Positions 1 to 4,203 of a DNA stretch of 9,428 nucleotides are shown here, one piece after another. Position 1 is the stretch's first letter. Every line of letters starts with the position of its first letter. A program made the translations under genes and the position numbers. The stretch comes from Opitutaceae bacterium (lineage in GTDB: Bacteria > Verrucomicrobiota > Verrucomicrobiia > Opitutales > Opitutaceae): contig JAIRTK010000041.1 in the NCBI GenBank assembly GCA_031254955.1, positions 1 to 9,428 on the forward strand, given 5' to 3'. Under the pieces are notes generated by a model. The model was not told the DNA's origin and did no database searches. It saw only the letters and a list, made by a program, of their open reading frames with translations.

Positions 1-10
1 AAAGGGGGGC

Positions 11-47
11 AATCTGTGTCGTCCGTTAAAATCCGTGCAATTCGTGG
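11..47. repeat. Degenerate short repeat at left edge
   Basis: The stretch is built from imperfect copies of a word close to ATCCGTG: AATCTGTG at 11-18, GTCCGT at 21-26, AATCCGTG at 30-37 and AATTCGTGG at 39-47. It is non-coding and lies downstream of the sigma-factor gene. The wording resembles dispersed intergenic repeats I recall from Verrucomicrobiota and Planctomycetota genomes. That resemblance is from memory and was not checked. The rest of 1-131 is AT-richer than the genes and holds three copies of TTGATTA (79-85, 111-117, 128-134) and a weak 4-bp hairpin at 90-100. I see no convincing terminator for the sigma gene. Confidence 0.4.
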
Positions 48-131
48 TCGGCTTGGAGGGTGTTTTTTAAGAAGGTTTTTGATTAAGAAAGGGTATCACC
101 CACGCGCTCTTTGATTAAACGGCGGGCTTGA

Positions 132-1199
132 TTAGGCGGCGGACGGCGCGCTGGTCTCGATGAACTCGCGGATCACTTCCATGCGTTTGCGCTGGCGCTC
201 CTCCTCGGCGATTTCGTCGAGGGTGCGCTGGTTTTCGTTTTTCGCCATGGCCTTTCGCATCTTGGAGAGCGCGATGTTCTGGAGCTGCCGGACACGCTCG
301 CGGGTGACGCGGAATTTGCGTCCGACTTCCTCAAGCGTCATCTCGGCGGCGCCTTCAAGCCCGAAGCGGAGTTTGATGATTTCGGCCTCGCGCGGTTCGA
401 GCGCGTTGACCATCGCGCGGAGGTCGGAGTTGAGGTTCCGGTCGCGCAGGCTGTCGAACGGGTTGATGGCGTTTTCGTCGCTGACGATTTCGCCGAAGGT
501 GGCCGAATCGACGTCATCGCCGATGGGCGCGTCCAGCGAGGTGGGGCGCACGCTGACGGATTTGAGATGCGCAACTTTGCTGGCCGGCACCTGAAGCTCC
601 ATCGCGAGTTCCTCGTCGGTAGGCTCGCGTCCGAGTTCCTCGGTGAGGGCCATCGCGGTGCGGCGCATTCTGGAGATGTTGTCCACGAGGTGGACGGGCA
701 GGCGGATGGTTTTGCTTTGGTTGGCGAGGGCGCGTTTGATGGATTGCTTGATCCACCAGGCGGCGTAGGTGGAGAGTTTGCCGCCCTTGCGCGGGTCGAA
801 ACGGTCGACTGCTTTGACGAGGCCGATGTTGCCTTCGCTGATCAGGTCGAGGATGGGCAGGCCGAAGTCCTTGTAGTCATGGGCGATTTTCACCACCAGG
901 CGCAGGTTGGCTTTTATCATGTGGTCGCGGGCCTCGCCGTCCCCGCGCTGGATGCGGCGGGCGAGCGCGACTTCCTCTTTTTGCGAAAGAAGCGGCGTCC
1001 GCCCGATCTCTTGGAGGTAGAGCTGGAGGTTGCTTCGTTCGAGCGGAAGCGCCCCGGAGGGCGCGGGCGGATCGTTTCTTTCCAGAAACGACGGGGGAGC
1101 ATCCGGCGTCAGGACAGACTGGCAACCGGACGATGGCGCGGAATCGGAATCGCCATCAGTTTCGAGCAGGTCGTGGAGAGCGTTGTTTTTGGCAACCAT
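132..1199 (-). CDS. RNA polymerase sigma-70 family factor (RpoD/RpoS-like, no region 1.1)
   Basis: This 355-residue protein directs RNA polymerase to promoters. Regions appear in the expected order. Region 1.2 is at about 57-88 (NLQLYLQEIGRTPLLS). Region 2 is at about 90-160, with NLRLVVKIA, DLISEGNIGLVKAVDRFD and the STYAAWWIKQSIKRAL stretch for -10 recognition and melting. Region 3 is at about 165-240, and region 4 at about 260-318, with a helix-turn-helix around LEEVGRKFRVTRERVRQLQ for -35 contact. Residues 1-55 are acidic, Pro/Ser-rich and unconserved. There is no region 1.1 or the large insertion of long RpoD proteins, so a group-2 (stationary-phase or stress type) factor or a short primary sigma are both possible. 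The 35 residues after region 4 form a highly charged tail (NENQRTLDEIAEEERQRKR). The ATG start is supported by AAAGGA five nt upstream. The gene is divergent from the panE-like gene. Confidence 0.95.
   Translation of the reverse strand: MVAKNNALHDLLETDGDSDSAPSSGCQSVLTPDAPPSFLERNDPPAPSGALPLERSNLQLYLQEIGRTPLLSQKEEVALARRIQRGDGEARDHMIKANLRLVVKIAHDYKDFGLPILDLISEGNIGLVKAVDRFDPRKGGKLSTYAAWWIKQSIKRALANQSKTIRLPVHLVDNISRMRRTAMALTEELGREPTDEELAMELQVPASKVAHLKSVSVRPTSLDAPIGDDVDSATFGEIVSDENAINPFDSLRDRNLNSDLRAMVNALEPREAEIIKLRFGLEGAAEMTLEEVGRKFRVTRERVRQLQNIALSKMRKAMAKNENQRTLDEIAEEERQRKRMEVIREFIETSAPSAA
1049..1091. repeat. Two adjacent palindromes inside the sigma-factor coding sequence
   Basis: A 6-bp stem with 4-nt loop (1049-1054/1059-1064, GCGCCC/GGGCGC) is followed 7 nt later by a perfect 8-bp stem with 4-nt loop (1072-1079/1084-1091, TCGTTTCT/AGAAACGA). 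Together they encode roughly residues 37-51 of the sigma factor, in the unconserved linker before region 1.2. The 14-mer CGCCCCGGAGGGCG at 1050-1063 recurs at 2425-2438 in the hairpin after the panE-like gene. This suggests a small dispersed palindromic sequence, but chance similarity in GC-rich DNA is not excluded. Confidence 0.4.
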
Positions 1200-1204
1200 G
1201 AGTG

Positions 1205-1210
1205 TCCTTT
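1205..1210 (-). promoter_or_regulatory. Ribosome binding site of the sigma-factor gene
   Basis: On the minus strand AAAGGA lies 5 nt before the ATG at 1199. It is one of the few clear Shine-Dalgarno sequences in the window and decides the start of the sigma-factor gene. Confidence 0.6.
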
Positions 1211-1238
1211 CTTTGAAACTGCGTTATTATCGCGGTGA

Positions 1239-1282
1239 GCAATTCCCCTGGCCGTCATTCCGTCCATGGCCAGGGGGATTGC
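1239..1282. promoter_or_regulatory. Long dyad upstream of the sigma-factor gene (operator or leader hairpin)
   Basis: Arms at 1239-1253 and 1268-1282 are inverted repeats of 15 nt with one non-Watson-Crick position, around a 14-nt loop. The dyad ends about 40 nt before the sigma start codon. A GATAAT-like minus-strand -10 hexamer occurs at 1226-1231, just downstream of the dyad. If that hexamer is used, the dyad overlaps or abuts the -35 region and could be an operator. If transcription starts farther upstream, the dyad would form a stable hairpin in the 5' leader. No poly-T tract follows either arm, so a simple terminator is unlikely. The dyad is directly visible; its role is inference. Confidence 0.45.
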
Positions 1283-1490
1283 CTGATGTTGATGTCCGCA
1301 TGCGGGCGGGGCCGCGATGCCAAAAGGCACAAAAATATGTTAATATAATCGCCGCGCGCTTATGATACAGGATGAATACTGGCGGGTTTGTTAAAATACT
1401 CTGAAGTCCGGAAAAACAAGCGCCCCGGCGTCCGCATATAATTATTTTTTTATTTATTTTTCGGCGCGGGTGGCACAGGATTTTCCGCGT
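1283..1490. promoter_or_regulatory. Divergent promoter region, AT-rich, between the sigma factor and panE
   Basis: The DNA becomes sharply AT-rich at 1322-1350 and 1436-1460, in contrast to the GC-rich genes on both sides. Plus-strand TATAAT hexamers occur at 1344-1349 and 1437-1442. The second would put a transcript start about 40 nt before the panE ATG. Neither has a good TTGACA-like partner at 16-18 nt. A T-rich run follows at 1443-1460. The region must carry at least the panE promoter and probably that of the sigma gene, but exact positions are not certain. I see no RNA gene or small CDS here. Confidence 0.35.
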
Positions 1491-2417
1491 ATGAAAAAAG
1501 TGTTTTCGAGCATCGCGATCGTGGGGGCGGGCGCCATTGGATGTTATTATGGCGCGCGGCTGGCGCGGGCGGGCGCGGACGTGCGTTTCCTGACGCGCGG
1601 CGATCCGGCCAGGGTGCGCGAGCGCGGGCTGCGCGTGAAAACGCCGGACGAGGAAATCGTCCTGCCCCGAGTGCGCGCCGCCGGGACGCCGGAGGAAATC
1701 GGTCCGTGCGATCTGGTGCTGGTCGCGTTGAAGACGACCGCCAACGCGGCGCTGGGGCGGCTGCTCGGGCCGCTGGTGCATGAGCGCACGACCGTCGTGA
1801 CGTTGCAAAACGGACTCGGCTCCGACGAGGAGCTGGCGCGGTTGTTCGGCGCGGAGCGCGTGGCGGGCGGCTTGTGTTTTATAGGCGTGAACCGCGTCGC
1901 GCCGGGCGAGATCGTCTGCCTCACGCCCGGCTCGGTGAGCTTCGGGGAATTTCAGCGACCGGCGGACGGGAGGACGCGCGCGCTGGCGGAGCTGTTTTCG
2001 CGGGCCGGGGTCAAGACGAGCGTGGGCGACAGCCTCGCGGAATTGCGCTGGAAAAAACTGGTCTGGAATGTGCCTTTCAACGGACTCGCCATCGCGGCGG
2101 GCGGAGTGACGACGGACGTGTTGACCGGCGACGCGGAGCTGCTGGCGGCGGCGCGGGCCTTGATGTTTGAAATCGCGGCGGCGGCGCGGGCGGTGACCGG
2201 CTGCGAGATTCCGCCGCGATTTGTCGAGAAACAAATCGAGGTGACGAAGGCGATGGGACCCTACAAGCCGTCGAGCCTGATTGATTTTCTGGAAGGGCGG
2301 GAGGTCGAGGTGGAGGCCATCTGGGGCGAGCCGCTGAGGCGCGCGCGCGCCGCCGGGGCGGACGCGCCGCGGCTGGCCATGTTATACGCGCTGGTGCGGC
2401 GGCTGGCGGCGCGATGA
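1491..2417 (+). CDS. panE: 2-dehydropantoate 2-reductase (ketopantoate reductase, PanE/ApbA family)
   Basis: The family reduces 2-dehydropantoate to pantoate with NADPH, a cytoplasmic step of pantothenate and CoA synthesis. The product is 308 aa, normal for the family. An N-terminal Rossmann fold begins with IAIVGAGAIG, giving GxGxxG at residues 12-17. QNG at 106-108 is the family signature near the active site. K188/K189 and N193 lie in RWKKLVWNVPFNGL, matching the catalytic Lys/Asn helix, and the C-terminal domain has YKPSSLIDFLEGREVEVEAIWG, where E273 aligns with the catalytic Glu. I chose ATG 1491 because the protein then begins right before the first beta strand, with AGGA 10 nt upstream; an in-frame GTG at 1470 would add 7 residues. 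Paralogues of this family act on other 2-oxoacids, so the exact substrate is inferred. The gene stands alone, divergent from the sigma factor. Confidence 0.9.
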   Translation: MKKVFSSIAIVGAGAIGCYYGARLARAGADVRFLTRGDPARVRERGLRVKTPDEEIVLPRVRAAGTPEEIGPCDLVLVALKTTANAALGRLLGPLVHERTTVVTLQNGLGSDEELARLFGAERVAGGLCFIGVNRVAPGEIVCLTPGSVSFGEFQRPADGRTRALAELFSRAGVKTSVGDSLAELRWKKLVWNVPFNGLAIAAGGVTTDVLTGDAELLAAARALMFEIAAAARAVTGCEIPPRFVEKQIEVTKAMGPYKPSSLIDFLEGREVEVEAIWGEPLRRARAAGADAPRLAMLYALVRRLAAR

Positions 2418-2418
2418 G

Positions 2419-2460
2419 GCCAAACGCCCCGGAGGGCGGAGGGCCGCCGGGGCGTTTGGC
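2419..2460. repeat. Perfect 14-bp inverted repeat directly after the panE stop codon
   Basis: Arms 2419-2432 (GCCAAACGCCCCGG) and 2447-2460 are exact reverse complements with a 14-nt loop. The hairpin begins 1 nt after the TGA. No T-tract follows, so it is not a classical intrinsic terminator, but it could end or stabilise the panE transcript 3' end. The left arm and loop contain the 14-mer CGCCCCGGAGGGCG (2425-2438) also found inside the sigma-factor gene at 1050-1063. Confidence 0.7.
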
Positions 2461-2504
2461 GGGCCACGAAGCCGCCGTTTGAGGAGGGCAACTCAAAGCG
2501 TGGC

Positions 2505-2583
2505 GCCGCTGCCGCTGCCGCCGTCGCCGCTGTCGCCGCTGTCGTCGCCGCTGTCGCTGTCGTCGCCACTGTCGCCGCCGCCG
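2505..2583. repeat. Triplet-periodic low-complexity tract
   Basis: The tract is made almost entirely of GCC, GCT, GTC and CTG-type triplets, including three copies of GTCGCCGCT (2523-2531, 2532-2540, 2544-2552). It lies between panE and plsY in no supported gene. On the minus strand one frame would read as a Ser/Asp/Gly repeat, but that frame has no recognisable domain and is antisense to plsY, so I read the tract as a simple-sequence expansion. The rest of the 336-nt gap contains the hairpin at 2419-2460, the array at 2594-2649 and about 100 nt with nothing I recognise. Confidence 0.6.
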
Positions 2584-2593
2584 TTTGTCCGTC

Positions 2594-2649
2594 CCTGTTT
2601 CACGTTGCCTGTTTCATGTTGCCTGTTTCGTGTTGCCTGTTTCGCGTTG
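2594..2649. repeat. Four tandem 14-bp repeats
   Basis: Four head-to-tail units of CCTGTTTCxxGTTG lie at 2594-2607, 2608-2621, 2622-2635 and 2636-2649. They are identical except at positions 9 and 10, which read AC, AT, GT and GC in order. Units are too short and lack spacers, so this is not CRISPR. The array ends about 100 nt upstream of the plsY start. Confidence 0.9.
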
Positions 2650-2753
2650 CCATCGCGATGCCGGGCTTTTGAGTCAACGGCTCCGGTCAATGTCATCACC
2701 GCGACGCCAGCGTCCGCCTCATCAACCACGTCCCCCGCACGCCTGATTTCATC

Positions 2754-3458
2754 ATGCTCCTTTCCATCATCTCCGCCGTTGTCATCGGCTATTTCCTCGG
2801 CGCGCTGCCATTCGGATTTCTCGTGGCGCGCGCGAAGGGGATAAACATTTTCGAGCACGGCAGCAAAAGCCCGGGCGCGACCAACGTGAAACGCGTGCTC
2901 GGCGAGCGGTTCGGCGCGGGCGGGAAACGCGCGGGCAATCTCGTGTTTGCGCTCGACGCGCTCAAGGGCGCGCTGGCGGCTGGCTGGCCGTATGCGGTCT
3001 ATTGGCATTGCTCGCGCGCCGCCGTTGTCGCGGCGACGTCCGCCGCCGGGCATCCGCCGCCGTCCGGCGCGGCGCAGGCGTGGTTGTGGGCCGCGATCGC
3101 CGGCATGGTGGGCGCGTTGCTCGGGCACAGCTTTTCGTGTTTCACGCGTTTCAAAGGCGGCAAGGGCATCGCGACGGCCGCGGGCGGCTTTCTCGTGCTC
3201 ATGCCGCTGCCGGTCGCGCTGGCCGTGTCGCTGTGGGTGGGCGTGTTCAAGACGAGCCGCTACGTGTCGCTCGCCTCGATTCTCGCCGCGCTGTCGCTGC
3301 CGTTGACGGGGCTTGCGACGGCGCGCCTGTGGGGTTTTCCGCCGGTGCAGATCGTGTGGCTGTCGGCGGCGATCAGCGTGTTTGTGATCTGGCGCCACCG
3401 CGCAAACATCGCGCGCCTGCTCAACGGCACGGAAAACAGATTCGCGCGGAAAAACTGA
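2754..3458 (+). CDS. plsY: Glycerol-3-phosphate acyltransferase PlsY (acyl-phosphate dependent)
   Basis: PlsY moves an acyl group from acyl-phosphate to glycerol-3-phosphate, making lysophosphatidate at the start of bacterial phospholipid synthesis in the inner membrane. The 234-aa product is hydrophobic with several membrane segments (about 3-25, 65-90, 108-128, 145-165, 172-192, 198-213). All three family motifs are present: SKSPGATNVKR (37-47); GHSFSCFTRFKGGKGIATAAG (124-144) with the glycine-rich phosphate-binding loop; and ASILAALSLP (174-183), followed by the C-terminal RHRANIARLLNGTENR (214-229). A loop of about 20 Ala/Pro/His-rich residues near 88-108 makes it a little longer than the usual ~200 aa. 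ATG 2754 gives a correct first membrane helix, but there is no visible Shine-Dalgarno sequence. It is 336 nt after panE, so probably transcribed separately. Confidence 0.95.
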   Translation: MLLSIISAVVIGYFLGALPFGFLVARAKGINIFEHGSKSPGATNVKRVLGERFGAGGKRAGNLVFALDALKGALAAGWPYAVYWHCSRAAVVAATSAAGHPPPSGAAQAWLWAAIAGMVGALLGHSFSCFTRFKGGKGIATAAGGFLVLMPLPVALAVSLWVGVFKTSRYVSLASILAALSLPLTGLATARLWGFPPVQIVWLSAAISVFVIWRHRANIARLLNGTENRFARKN

Positions 3459-3494
3459 GCGCGGAGCTAAGCGCGGACTCGGGCGGGCGGGTGG

Positions 3495-3540
3495 ACGCGG
3501 ACGGACGCGGACGGACGCAGACGGACGCAGGCAGACGCGG
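3495..3540. repeat. 10-bp tandem repeat after plsY
   Basis: About four and a half units of ACGCGGACGG run head to tail from 3495. The first two units are exact; later ones carry G-to-A changes or drift. The array starts 36 nt after the plsY stop codon. An 8-bp direct repeat AGCGCGGA lies just before it at 3459-3466 and 3471-3478. It is non-coding, and its role is unknown. Confidence 0.7.
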
Positions 3541-3669
3541 GCTGGCGGACAGGCTCAGGCGGGAGGACAGACTCGGGGCTGGCGTCGTTTGCGATGCGCC
3601 TGCCTCCGGTTTGCGGCTCAACCGCTATCCGTTTCATTCGGTATCCGTTATGCGCGGTTCTCTCTTTTT

Positions 3670-3768
3670 TTAACCACGGAGACACGGAGAGCACGGAGTT
3701 CGGAGGGAGTTTTTTTTTGGGGAAAATGCTCTTTCATGACGCCGTGTCCTCCGTGTCTCCGTGGTTAA
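3670..3768. repeat. Large inverted repeat with 20-bp perfect arms
   Basis: Arms at 3670-3689 and 3749-3768 are exact reverse complements (left arm begins TTAACCACGGAGACACGG). Pairing resumes imperfectly inside, at 3691-3696 with 3742-3747. The 59-nt centre carries a run of nine T at 3710-3718. The arms resemble a dispersed repeat word I recall from several environmental bacterial genomes, Verrucomicrobiota included; this is memory only. The structure looks like two opposed copies of such a repeat or a small non-coding palindromic element. There is no transposase and no clear target-site duplication. Confidence 0.8.
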
Positions 3769-4203
3769 TTTTCTCCTCCCGGTCATATTCCACCCCCGTA
3801 GTCCTGCGGAAAATCACGCCAAGGCGCTCCTGTTCGCCAATGCCACCCCACCGCGTTGATAAAACGCCGGTCGTCCTCGGCTATCCCTCCCCACTGCCCT
3901 CGCCGTCATGGTCTCGCCGTCCTGGTAAATGCGGCTCCAGCAGGCGCCCCATGCGCTCGTCCAAATCATGCCTGTGATCATCAGAGGCATCCGCTCCTGC
4001 TTGGCGGGATTCCTCTCTTCTGTTCAGCCTGTCTCGTGCCGATGCCATCTAAGCGACGTTACGCGGAAGCGTTTCTGAAAGAGGCAGGGAACCTCTCCGT
4101 GTCCTCCTCCGAACGCCGGCGGGGCGTTTCCCCCGCCTCGCCGACGCGAATTTTTTGCCGAATTTCTCTTCACTTGCGCCCTCTGCGGGTGTCTTTTGTC
4201 GGG
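3769..4203. other. Gene-free region upstream of the rhamnosidase
   Basis: I find no supported gene here. An open frame continues upstream of the rhamnosidase to 3856, but its translation has no conserved or signal-peptide character before the ATG at 4204. Small structures are a 7-bp hairpin at 4118-4124/4131-4137 (GGCGGGG/CCCCGCC) and a near-palindrome GAAGCGTTTC at 4066-4075. A T-run at 4151-4156 lies 13 nt beyond the hairpin, too far for a normal terminator. The promoter of the rhamnosidase must lie here but I cannot place it. Confidence 0.5.

Noticed and set aside
567..1238. Plus-strand open frame opposite the sigma-factor gene
   Set aside because: It is a shadow of the sigma gene with no domain character.
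1470..1490. GTG start for the panE-like gene 21 nt upstream
   Set aside because: The added seven residues precede a Rossmann strand that normally starts near the N-terminus, and the ATG at 1491 has AGGA upstream. Not fully excluded.
1227..2234. Minus-strand open frame opposite the panE-like gene
   Set aside because: Its translation is Arg/His/Ala-rich with no domain, while the plus strand shows a complete PanE-type protein.
2594..2649. CRISPR-like array
   Set aside because: The 14-bp units are contiguous with no spacers, and no cas gene is present.
2493..3398. Minus-strand open frame ending in a Ser/Asp/Gly repeat, opposite plsY
   Set aside because: plsY on the plus strand carries all family motifs. 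The Ser/Asp/Gly tail comes from the triplet-repeat tract and has no supporting context.
3968..4078. Small plus-strand ORF of about 36 codons upstream of the rhamnosidase
   Set aside because: No ribosome binding site, no conserved look, and Cys/Arg-rich translation typical of chance frames.
3856..4203. N-terminal extension of the rhamnosidase frame
   Set aside because: The 116 extra residues are unlike any secreted enzyme start and would bury the signal peptide that begins at 4204.
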